A stretch of 7,081 nucleotides of DNA, from positions 1 through 7,081 of the forward strand of contig DAISIV010000094.1 of the NCBI GenBank assembly GCA_036821825.1, in the 5' to 3' direction. Shown here in pieces: positions 1 to 6,543 of this stretch. The translations under genes and the position numbers were made by a program. Under the pieces are notes generated by a model, which saw only the letters and a list, made by a program, of their open reading frames with translations, did not search any database and had not been told where the DNA came from. This DNA comes from CAITZA01 sp937915285 (GTDB lineage: Bacteria > Desulfobacterota > Desulfomonilia > Desulfomonilales > Desulfomonilaceae). Each line of letters begins with the position of its first letter. Positions within the stretch are counted from its first letter, which is position 1.

Positions 1-142
1 GGAATTACACGCCCGAAGAGAAGGTCCGTATTCTAAAGAGGCATCTGATCGATCGTGTGCCAGTATTGGACTTGTGCCATGAGTTGGAGTGCTTAAGCCT
101 GCCGTATTCTATAGAGCCGAACAATTGTTTCCTGTCAACTGA
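1..142 (+). pseudogene. 5' remnant of an IS transposase (helix-turn-helix part), frameshifted
   Basis: Reading from base 3, the translation NYTPEEKVRILKRHLIDRVP continues as VLDLCHE. This resembles the N-terminal helix-turn-helix segment of HTH_Tnp_1-type transposases (IS3-like first reading frames and relatives), where a YTPEEK..IL..HL...VPVSDLCDE pattern is common. After the codon at 81-83 the resemblance jumps to the frame beginning at 83. That frame gives VGVLKPAVFYRAEQLF, matching the family's usual ELG(L/V)QP.VFYRWQ..FF stretch, and then stops at 140-142. The change of frame fits loss of one base near 83-84. Nothing transposase-like follows, so the catalytic part is missing, and the true start lies left of the window. 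Family recognition is from memory of the motif; the exact IS family is not assigned. Confidence 0.6.
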
Positions 143-193
143 AGCTGATCTCCAGGTAGGAAATCACCGCAAAAAGCCGCACTGCCACGGAAA

Positions 194-448
194 TTATTCC
201 TGTTTCTCGTTATTCACGTCCTCAAGTCCCGACCGACGTTCCAAGTCTTTGAGCGATTCCTCCAGTTCCCCCAGCCGGTTCCTTAAATACACAAAGGCCG
301 TCCACACAGTCACGACAAAAAACAGACAAACGACGAAAATGTTGTCAATCTTGTCGGCGAAAAGAGCTGACAACAAAGGAGCCAATACGACGTATGTAAA
401 AATAACCGACTTGAGTTCATCGAGCTGCTGGCTCGGAAGTTCCTTCAT
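194..448 (-). CDS. small two-helix membrane protein, function unknown
   Basis: 84 residues if started at the ATG at 448-446. I do not recognise a family. Two hydrophobic segments are clear, about residues 14-31 (SVIFTYVVLAPLLSALFA) and 35-55 (DNIFVVCLFFVVTVWTAFVY). They are joined by a tight charged turn (DKID), so a helical hairpin in the inner membrane is the natural reading. The C-terminal third (residues 56-84) is highly charged, with regular leucines (RLGELEESLKDLERR), and could form a short coiled coil in the cytoplasm. The ATG is preceded on the minus strand by a G-rich run (GGGGGGGTGG) that could serve as a weak ribosome-binding site. The frame stays open upstream to 634, but that extension is not convincing protein. 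The amphipathic and hydrophobic pattern supports a real gene; its role cannot be read from the neighbours. Confidence 0.6.
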   Translation of the reverse strand: MKELPSQQLDELKSVIFTYVVLAPLLSALFADKIDNIFVVCLFFVVTVWTAFVYLRNRLGELEESLKDLERRSGLEDVNNEKQE

Positions 449-802
449 GACCACCCCCCCGAGAGGCTTCCAACCCTGTTTGGTTGATTTGTGTTGAACA
501 TGCCTGACTCCAATTTGAAAGCAGACGAGAAAAAAGCCGCTCTGGCCAGCGGTGGAGATGTGGTCGATGTAGTGAGCGTTTCTGATTTGCCCGAACACAC
601 TGAGAGCATGTGCAGGATCCTTCCCGGGGAACAAAGCGTCGTCGTTGCCTCGCGGCGCAGACTGGCCCCAAAACTGTTAGATTCCGTCAATGCCTTGGGA
701 CAAAATCTCTTGTAAACACTAGTGCCCTGCTGTATGCTTGACACGAAATATTCCTTTAATACCGTAAGGTTCCTATAGTAATTGACCTGGGGGTGAGAAT
801 TA
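449..802. other. 354-base gap without a convincing gene; upstream region of the kinase
   Basis: This stretch separates the divergent small membrane gene from the kinase. A short + frame (ATG at 500-502 to TAA at 713-715, 71 codons) is open here. It has no ribosome-binding site, no recognisable motif and no membrane segment, so I do not call it a gene. A perfect TTGACA occurs at 738-743, and a TATAGT at 774-779 resembles a -10 box. The two are about 30 bases apart and cannot form one sigma-70 promoter. The best matches to a -10 at normal distance from TTGACA (around 760-766, TACCGT/ACCGTA) are poor. The promoters of both flanking genes probably lie here but cannot be fixed from sequence alone. 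Confidence 0.45.
789..797 (+). promoter_or_regulatory. ribosome-binding site of the histidine kinase
   Basis: GGGGGTGAG ends five bases before the ATG at 803. The GGTGA core pairs well with the 16S 3' end. This fixes the ATG at 803 as the start; the GTG inside this site is out of frame with the kinase. Confidence 0.7.
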
Positions 803-3800
803 ATGGAACTGATTAATCCTGACACGTCAAAACAAAACCATTCCAAGGTTAAAACTACATCGCTTCTCAATTACCTCTTCAAAGCGATCCTTTTATGCGC
901 AGCGCCTGCAATATTGCTCGGTTTTTTACTGTTGACCAACTATACCTATGAACACGAGAAACTTCAGGCTCGTGACGATTTCCTCTTTGCCAAAGAAACT
1001 TCCGACCGCATCGATAACGAGATTGTCTCCCACATCAGGGGCCTGGAATTACTGGCCGCATCATCATCACTGAACGATCCTGTGAGGTCAAACGATTTTT
1101 ACAAAGAGATGCAGGCTTTCCATGCGGTTTATGACAGCCACGTCATTCTGGTGAATCCTTCAAGCCAGATGCTCCTCAACACCAGGGCCAAGTATGGCGA
1201 TCCGCTTCCGATGTTGCCCATGCCGTCTGATAAAGCCGGACGAGGCTCGTTTGCGATCGCTCAGGCAACTGGCAAACCCGGGGTTGGTGACATAGTTTTA
1301 GGTCCAGTGGCCAAAGAACCCTTGGTTAGCATTGCCGTTCCCGTCAAGCAGGATGGGGAGAGTCGTTTCTATTTGTTAAACACTTTTGAAGCTTCAAGGT
1401 TTGAAAGAATTGTATCGGCATCACGTCTGCCGGAGGGCTATTCTTTTAAACTCATTGACGGCGCTGGACTAAAGTTAGCCCTTAACCCATCCGGAAAAAA
1501 TGATGCGCCCAACGGTTCCAGCATTGTAGTAAAGTCTGACCTGACTGGCTGGTCAGTATCTCTTTCCACACCAGACTCCTCACACTACAGAGAGGCAGCG
1601 GGTCTGTTAATGATTGTCCTATTTGTTGCTTTGGTTACTACCCTGATTGGCGCATCGGCTGTTGCCCAGAATATATCCAGTTCCGTCAGGAGCCTTACTG
1701 GCCAAGAGTTCAGTCCTCCATCCGTAACGGCATTTACTGAAGTTGAACTAGCCAGAGCGAGTCTGCTTGAGTCCGATAGGGCTGAGAAAGAGGCCTTGGC
1801 GGGTCTTAGGGCTAGTGAAGATTCACTGAAAAAAAGCAACGAGAATTTTGACTTTGCTCAGAAGGCGGCCAAAGCGGGGACCTACGAGTGGGATGTAACC
1901 ACGAACAGGACGGTGTGGTCAGATCAACTATGGCCAATACTCGGTTTGGAGATAGACTCATGCGAGTCAAACTATGACAACTGGCTAATGTCAATTCATC
2001 CAGACGACAGAGACATGGCTCATCGGGTGGTAAGTGAGGCCATGCAACAGAAAAGGGAAATCAACACCGAGTGGCGCCACAGGGATTCTCTTGGGCAAAT
2101 CAGGTGGGTGGTTTCGAGGGCAAAGCCGGTTTTGAATGAGCAGGGTGAAATCTTGCGTTATATAGGAATAGTAATAGACATCACCGATCAAAAACTGGTT
2201 GAGGAATCGCTGCATAAGTCAGAGGAAGAGCTTCGCCTGCACAGGGACAACCTGGAAAAACTGATCGAGCAAAGAACCGGGGAACTGAGGGAAAGCCAGA
2301 GGCTCTTACAATCGGTCATCGACTATCTCCCTATGGCAGTGACCTACCTGGATGCAGAGGGAAGATTTGTTTTCAGCAACAGCACATTTCAAAGATGGTG
2401 GCTCAAGACCCCTCAGGAGATTTGCGGAAAAACTGCGTCAGAAGTACATGGAGAGGACGCAACATTGATTTTGAATGACATTGCGGAGGCTATGTCAGGT
2501 CATGAACAATCAAAACAACGTGTTTACTCACTACCGGATGGTGTAACTAGACATCTATGGACACAAGTCTTGCCTGAAAAAAACCCCGATGGAACCGTGA
2601 AAGGAATAATCAGAACAGTCATCGATGTTAGTGAAATCAAGAATGCTCAAAAAGCTCTGGAGGAGAGTGAAGCCCTGTTTCGGTCACTATTTGAAAACAT
2701 GCCCGATGGGACAGTGTTGGTTGGCCCTGACGGAACTCTCGAAAAAGTCAATCCGGCTACCTGCAGCATTCTGGGGATGTCCGAAGATGAGATTCGACTG
2801 TTGGGAAGGGACAGGATACTGGATGTGGCAGATCCCCGGTTTGGAAGGGCCCTCGAACAGTTGCTGAGCACTGGTAAGGTATCCACGGAACTAAATTGTA
2901 AGAGAAAGGATGGAACCATTTTCCCGATTGATGTCACTACGTCAGTCGTCCGTGACGAAACCGGCGGAGGCAGGACTATAATAGCCTTCAGAGACATCAC
3001 CTACAGAAAGATAGCTGAACAGGCCCTGTTCGAGAGTGAAGCCCGTCTCAGGGCTTACTTCGAAGCGCCGTTGCTGGGTGTCGCCTCCGTTACACCCGAA
3101 ATGCGCTTTATTGATGCAAACGATTTCTTTTGTCAACTGTTGGGTTATTCCAGACAGGAAGTGATGGGCATGACGTGCCCCGAGTTTACCCATCCTGAAG
3201 ATTTAGACACAGATTTGAAAAATCTCGCACTATTGGTCGATGGGAAGACTGACAGGTTATACAGGATCACACGGCTCCTTCGGAAGGATGGCGTCATTCT
3301 ATGGGTGAAGCTGTCGGTTAGTTGCATACGTAACAATGACGGATCAATAAAATATTTTGTAGCCTTTGCACAGGATATGTCGGATGAAAAGCGTCTTGAA
3401 CAAGCACTGAAAGATAACCTCGTTTTCCTGGAGACTTTGCTCGAAGCGATTCCCAACCCCATGTGGGTAAAAAATACCGATGGGATGTTCCTGACATGCA
3501 ACAAGGCGTTTGCAGAATTTGTGGGGCTTTCGCTAGACCAGATCATCTGGAAGACAATATACGATGTATCCCCGAAAGACATCGCCGAAGAATGTTCCAT
3601 GAAGGATAGTGAACTCTGGAACCATCCCGGCGTCATGTTTTATGAAGCTCTCTTTAATCACAGGGATGGCGCCCTGCATCCGGTAATCATCTCAAAAGCG
3701 ACTTTTGCCGATTCAACCGGAAAAGTTATCGGCCAGGTTGGAGTTATCCAGGATATATCCGAAAGATTGGAAGCCGAGCGTGAAAGGAGCGAATTACAGG

Positions 3801-4942
3801 ATCAACTGAACGAGGCCCGGAAACTGGCTTCCCTCGGGACCCTTGTAGGTGGCATTGCCCATGATTTCAATAACATGCTTCAAGTCATCATCGGCTACGG
3901 TGAATTGTTGATGGACGATATCGAGAAGGTAGGGGCCAACCCAAAGCTTCTTGTGACCATTCTGAATACGGCGGAGACTGCAGCCGAGCAGGTGACAAAG
4001 TTCATGGATCTCGGGCAACAGTCCATGATTTTCCCAACCCCGACCGATCTCAACCAAAAAATCAGGGAACTTGAATCCACGATTTCAAATCTGCCTAACA
4101 TTAACCAACTGGAGATGGATTTGTTTGATGGGCCTGCAATCATCAAGCAGGACCCGGGCCAACTGGTGCAGATCATAATGGCGCTGGCTGTCAATGCTTC
4201 GGAAGCGATGCCGGATGGCGGAGCGCTGAGCCTGTCAACCACCAAAGTTACCGTGGATGAATCTTTTGCCAAAGTCCATTACGGGGCCAAGGCCGGACCA
4301 CATGTATTGCTCACCGTCACGGACAACGGCAGGGGGATTGACGAGGCCGTTCTCCCGCAGGTATTTGAGCCGTTCTTCAGCACGAAGGAGCGTGGCGACA
4401 TCAAGGGCATGGGACTTGGGCTGGCGGTGATGAGAGGTATTGTCCAGCAGCGGGGCGGTTTTGTGACATGCGAGAGTAAGGTGGGAAAAGGGACTACGGT
4501 CAGGGTGTATTTTCCAGAAATCGAGACCCCGCAGGATCCTGAAATAAAAGATGTAATGACGTGCAGGACGGACTGCGGAAAAGAGATTCTGGTGGTTGAA
4601 GATTCATCGCTTGTGGCAGGACTGGAGCAATCGGCTCTTGAGGCGGCCGGCTATGACGTCATCACAGCGCCTAACGGAAAAGATGCTGTCAAGATTTATA
4701 AAGAACGGCACGCAGATATAGGCCTGGTCATACTGGATATTCTTATGCCCGAAATGAATGGTCGAGACTGCCTTATGGAACTTATGAAGATCAACCCCCT
4801 GGTGAAGGCCATTGTGTTAACGGGACATGACCCTAAAAGTGAACTTAGCCTCGCAATCAAACCTTACGTGATTAGCTTCCTGCCTAAACCATGTAAAATG
4901 ACCCAGCTTGTTGAGGTGGTTCAGTTGGTGATGGAGGGCTAG
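803..4942 (+). CDS. membrane hybrid sensor histidine kinase (dCache-like sensor, 5 PAS, HisKA, HATPase_c, receiver)
   Basis: 1379 residues. TM1 is about residues 26-48. An extracytoplasmic region, about 49-266, carries the LLNTR (124-128) and GDPLP signature seen in dCache-type sensors, and TM2 is about 267-290. Five PAS domains follow at about 348-464, 501-613, 625-737, 749-863 and 875-988, each closing on a D-(I/V/M)-(T/S) motif, linked by short coiled coils such as 465-500. HisKA has H1020 in GGIAHDFNN as phospho-acceptor. The ATPase shows an N box (N1131 in LAVNASEAM), G1 (DNGRGID from D1174), F box (FEPFF, 1188-1192) and G2 (GMGLGL, 1202-1207). The C-terminal receiver has acidic pair E1266/D1267, phospho-acceptor D1312 (VILDILMPEMNG), T1340 and K1362. 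All catalytic residues are present, so it should be active. No HPt or DNA-binding output is fused, so the final target is a separate protein not visible here. Ligand unknown. The start is supported by the GGGGGTGAG site. Confidence 0.95.
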   Translation: MELINPDTSKQNHSKVKTTSLLNYLFKAILLCAAPAILLGFLLLTNYTYEHEKLQARDDFLFAKETSDRIDNEIVSHIRGLELLAASSSLNDPVRSNDFYKEMQAFHAVYDSHVILVNPSSQMLLNTRAKYGDPLPMLPMPSDKAGRGSFAIAQATGKPGVGDIVLGPVAKEPLVSIAVPVKQDGESRFYLLNTFEASRFERIVSASRLPEGYSFKLIDGAGLKLALNPSGKNDAPNGSSIVVKSDLTGWSVSLSTPDSSHYREAAGLLMIVLFVALVTTLIGASAVAQNISSSVRSLTGQEFSPPSVTAFTEVELARASLLESDRAEKEALAGLRASEDSLKKSNENFDFAQKAAKAGTYEWDVTTNRTVWSDQLWPILGLEIDSCESNYDNWLMSIHPDDRDMAHRVVSEAMQQKREINTEWRHRDSLGQIRWVVSRAKPVLNEQGEILRYIGIVIDITDQKLVEESLHKSEEELRLHRDNLEKLIEQRTGELRESQRLLQSVIDYLPMAVTYLDAEGRFVFSNSTFQRWWLKTPQEICGKTASEVHGEDATLILNDIAEAMSGHEQSKQRVYSLPDGVTRHLWTQVLPEKNPDGTVKGIIRTVIDVSEIKNAQKALEESEALFRSLFENMPDGTVLVGPDGTLEKVNPATCSILGMSEDEIRLLGRDRILDVADPRFGRALEQLLSTGKVSTELNCKRKDGTIFPIDVTTSVVRDETGGGRTIIAFRDITYRKIAEQALFESEARLRAYFEAPLLGVASVTPEMRFIDANDFFCQLLGYSRQEVMGMTCPEFTHPEDLDTDLKNLALLVDGKTDRLYRITRLLRKDGVILWVKLSVSCIRNNDGSIKYFVAFAQDMSDEKRLEQALKDNLVFLETLLEAIPNPMWVKNTDGMFLTCNKAFAEFVGLSLDQIIWKTIYDVSPKDIAEECSMKDSELWNHPGVMFYEALFNHRDGALHPVIISKATFADSTGKVIGQVGVIQDISERLEAERERSELQDQLNEARKLASLGTLVGGIAHDFNNMLQVIIGYGELLMDDIEKVGANPKLLVTILNTAETAAEQVTKFMDLGQQSMIFPTPTDLNQKIRELESTISNLPNINQLEMDLFDGPAIIKQDPGQLVQIIMALAVNASEAMPDGGALSLSTTKVTVDESFAKVHYGAKAGPHVLLTVTDNGRGIDEAVLPQVFEPFFSTKERGDIKGMGLGLAVMRGIVQQRGGFVTCESKVGKGTTVRVYFPEIETPQDPEIKDVMTCRTDCGKEILVVEDSSLVAGLEQSALEAAGYDVITAPNGKDAVKIYKERHADIGLVILDILMPEMNGRDCLMELMKINPLVKAIVLTGHDPKSELSLAIKPYVISFLPKPCKMTQLVEVVQLVMEG

Positions 4943-4947
4943 ACCGG

Positions 4948-5202
4948 TTACGCAGGTTCAGTCTTCTTCCACACGAAGATTATTCTAACTGGAACAAGCG
5001 AATCCGAGACATCCTGGCACGCCATACCTACCTCATCGTGACATATAGCCGTTCTCATAAGTGAGCGCAAACTGTCTGCATTATCTGGTCTGTCATTCCC
5101 GTGCAAAAAGGAATCCGGCAATTCAGGATTCCGGATCAAGTCTGTCATGACTACATGCAACGACCTCTCATAATGGAAACGCCCAGTGCCAGTTTCAATC
5201 AT
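4948..5202 (-). CDS. possible small protein of unknown function (84 aa)
   Basis: This open frame runs convergently into the kinase, with five bases between the two stop codons. The translation begins MIETGTGRFHYERSLHVV and ends VRIIFVWKKTEPA. It has no signal peptide, membrane segment or catalytic motif that I recognise. In favour of a gene: the residue mix is that of a soluble protein (acidic and aromatic residues, an alternating hydrophobic strand VPVRIIFVW near the end, segments such as LIRNPELPDSFL and ICHDEVGMACQDV), and codon use is not odd. Against: there is no clear Shine-Dalgarno before the ATG, and a TAA lies one codon upstream, which fixes this as the earliest ATG start. It may be a small conserved hypothetical protein or a fragment of a longer lost one. 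A protein search would decide. Confidence 0.45.
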   Translation of the reverse strand: MIETGTGRFHYERSLHVVMTDLIRNPELPDSFLHGNDRPDNADSLRSLMRTAICHDEVGMACQDVSDSLVPVRIIFVWKKTEPA

Positions 5203-5247
5203 GATTTAAAGCCGATAAAACTTTTGACCATCCGATAGCTGTTTTCT

Positions 5248-5275
5248 TTGATGTCATTTGTATGATAATCATAAT
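5248..5275 (+). promoter_or_regulatory. candidate sigma-70 promoter of the GAF-cyclase gene
   Basis: TTGATG at 5248-5253 (4 of 6 to TTGACA) and CATAAT at 5270-5275 (5 of 6 to TATAAT) are separated by 16 bases. This would start transcription around 5282 and leave a leader of roughly 95 bases before the ATG at 5376. The match is reasonable, but the region is A+T-rich, so chance is not excluded. Confidence 0.4.
5261..5273. promoter_or_regulatory. 13-nt perfect palindrome over the -10 region, possible operator
   Basis: TATGATAATCATA is a perfect palindrome around the central A at 5267. It overlaps the spacer and -10 of the candidate promoter, where a repressor would act. Laid against the 19-base Fur-box consensus (GATAATGATAATCATTATC), the window 5258-5276 matches at 13 positions by hand count. 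A Fur-family site is therefore possible, but an A+T-rich coincidence is also possible. Confidence 0.3.
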
Positions 5276-5317
5276 AGAGAAGATGTGATTCTTTTGAAGA
5301 GTTGAAAGATTCAGAGT

Positions 5318-5336
5318 GTATTTGTGCATCAAATAC
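5318..5336 (+). repeat. 19-nt inverted repeat in the cyclase leader
   Basis: GTATTTG-TGCAT-CAAATAC has two perfectly complementary 7-base arms and a 5-base centre. It lies 39 bases before the cyclase start. It could be a dimeric regulator site or a small hairpin in the leader RNA. No run of T follows, so it is not a standard terminator. Confidence 0.4.
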
Positions 5337-5375
5337 CCAGGATTTGTAGGGGGATCAGGACTGTAGGCTGTTACA

Positions 5376-6539
5376 ATGTTTGAAAAACGCTTTGAAAATA
5401 TTTTTAGGCTGGCCAAAAAGATCACGGCATCCCTCGACATTACAGATATTCTGGAGGTAATTCGAGATGAAGCCAAAATAAGCATACCCAAACTTGAAGA
5501 AGCTTGCCTTCTGATTGTGGACCCCGAAGCAGAAAATTATACCAGACCTTTGCATTGTGCCGTTGAGAAAAAACGAATCAATTGCCAACTTTGTAAACGA
5601 GGCAGAGCCATGGTTCTTGGCGCTCTCCAAAAGGAATCTGGCGCAATGTGCTTCCTTCCTGGGGATTTGACTTCTGCGATCGTGCCGCAAGGGTTGTACG
5701 AAATTGTTGTTCCGATTTATCTTGATGATGAACCTATAGCAGTTTTGGATGCCATTTCATCATCGGATGAGCCATTAAACCAGAATGACCTTCTGATACT
5801 TCAGGATCTTACTGAACTTGCGTCTAATGTGATCAAGAATGCCAGAGGACACTGGAAGATTTCTCAGGAAAAGCTGACTGTTGACGCAATGCTAAGACAA
5901 TTAAAACCGTTTGTCCCTGCCACGGTTCAAATGATTGTAGAGAGAAATCCTGAATCTCCGGAATTTGAGAAGAGGGACATTGAGGTCACGGTTCTCTTTC
6001 TGGACATCGCTGGATATACAAGAATGAGCGAGAACCATGCGAGAGGAAAGGTCAACTTTATTATAGAAAAATATTTCTCCGCTTTCCTGGACATACTTTA
6101 CGCCTACGGAGGAGACATAAATGAGACGGCAGGGGATGGGCTCATGGTAATATTCCAGGGAGAGGCAGCAACTTCTTCTGTTAATGCGTCCAAAGCTGCA
6201 TTAGAGATCAGAAAAAAGACTGGAGAAATAAACAAAGAGCTTCAGGGTAGATTTCCCGGTGTAGAAATAAACATGGGAATAAATTCGGGGGTTGCCTCAG
6301 TTGGTATGACAAAATTTGAGGGTAACATGGGGACCCGGATGACTTACACAGCCACTGGCCCGGTGACAAATCTGGCTGCAAGGATTGCTTCCTCAGCCAG
6401 GGATGGAGACATTCTCCTTGGTCCAGAGACATCCAGGCATGTAGCATCAATTTGGGAACTTTTTGACCGTGGTCACATAAAATTCAAAAACGTCAGCGAG
6501 CCGATTAAAGTATTCAGCCTGGTCAGAGGGGTTAGTTAG
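5376..6539 (+). CDS. GAF-domain class III nucleotide cyclase (adenylate or guanylate)
   Basis: 387 residues, cytoplasmic (no signal peptide or TM). Residues about 1-160 fit a GAF sensor: an N-terminal helix, then strand segments such as CLLIVD (44-49) and the YEIVVPIYLDDEPIAVLDA stretch. A linker helix with LRQLKPFVPATVQMIVERNP joins it to the catalytic domain (about 198-384). The metal-binding aspartates are D210 (LFLDIAGYT) and D254 (ETAGDGLMVIF). The transition-state residues N332 and R336 are kept (TNLAAR). The purine-selecting pair is E250 and T325, where adenylate cyclases usually have Lys with Asp or Thr, so cGMP cannot be excluded as product. The GAF part has cysteines at 44, 61, 70, 73 and 92, including CQLC. 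An in-frame TAG four codons upstream makes this ATG the first possible; its Shine-Dalgarno is weak. The gene ends TAG TGA. A single catalytic domain implies a homodimer. Confidence 0.92.
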   Translation: MFEKRFENIFRLAKKITASLDITDILEVIRDEAKISIPKLEEACLLIVDPEAENYTRPLHCAVEKKRINCQLCKRGRAMVLGALQKESGAMCFLPGDLTSAIVPQGLYEIVVPIYLDDEPIAVLDAISSSDEPLNQNDLLILQDLTELASNVIKNARGHWKISQEKLTVDAMLRQLKPFVPATVQMIVERNPESPEFEKRDIEVTVLFLDIAGYTRMSENHARGKVNFIIEKYFSAFLDILYAYGGDINETAGDGLMVIFQGEAATSSVNASKAALEIRKKTGEINKELQGRFPGVEINMGINSGVASVGMTKFEGNMGTRMTYTATGPVTNLAARIASSARDGDILLGPETSRHVASIWELFDRGHIKFKNVSEPIKVFSLVRGVS

Positions 6540-6543
6540 TGAC

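Noticed and set aside
57..497. Plus-strand open frame of 146 codons beginning GTG
   Set aside because: Its first part is the transposase remnant out of frame after the break; the rest is antisense to the small membrane protein, serine-rich and without a ribosome-binding site.
449..634. N-terminal extension of the minus-strand membrane protein up to 634
   Set aside because: The frame is open and reads KQGWKPLGGVV before the chosen Met, but the extension as a whole has no coherent structure and no good start signal. The ATG at 448 gives a compact membrane protein.
500..715. Plus-strand frame of 71 codons, MPDSNLKADEKKAALASGGD onward
   Set aside because: No Shine-Dalgarno and no recognisable motif, and the opposite strand is equally open, so chance openness is the simpler reading.
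738..779. TTGACA at 738 and TATAGT at 774 as one promoter for the kinase
   Set aside because: The spacing is 30 bases, far outside the 15-19 used by sigma-70; each half lacks a good partner at the proper distance.
445..870. Minus-strand frame of 141 codons overlapping the kinase start
   Set aside because: It runs antisense through the kinase ribosome-binding site and first codons and has no protein-like features.
2647..3636. Several minus-strand frames within the kinase gene (83-163 codons)
   Set aside because: They are shadows of the strongly supported plus-strand PAS domains; serine- and arginine-rich translations are usual for such antisense frames.
5012..5026. TGGCAC followed by A/C-rich bases as a sigma-54 promoter
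   Set aside because: The -12 TTGC element is absent at the required spacing, and the site lies inside a reading frame.
5195..5690. Minus-strand frames over the cyclase leader and 5' end
   Set aside because: They are antisense to the GAF-coding region and show no family resemblance or start signals.
6208..6450. Minus-strand frame of 80 codons inside the cyclase
   Set aside because: It is antisense to the catalytic domain whose residues are clearly conserved on the plus strand.
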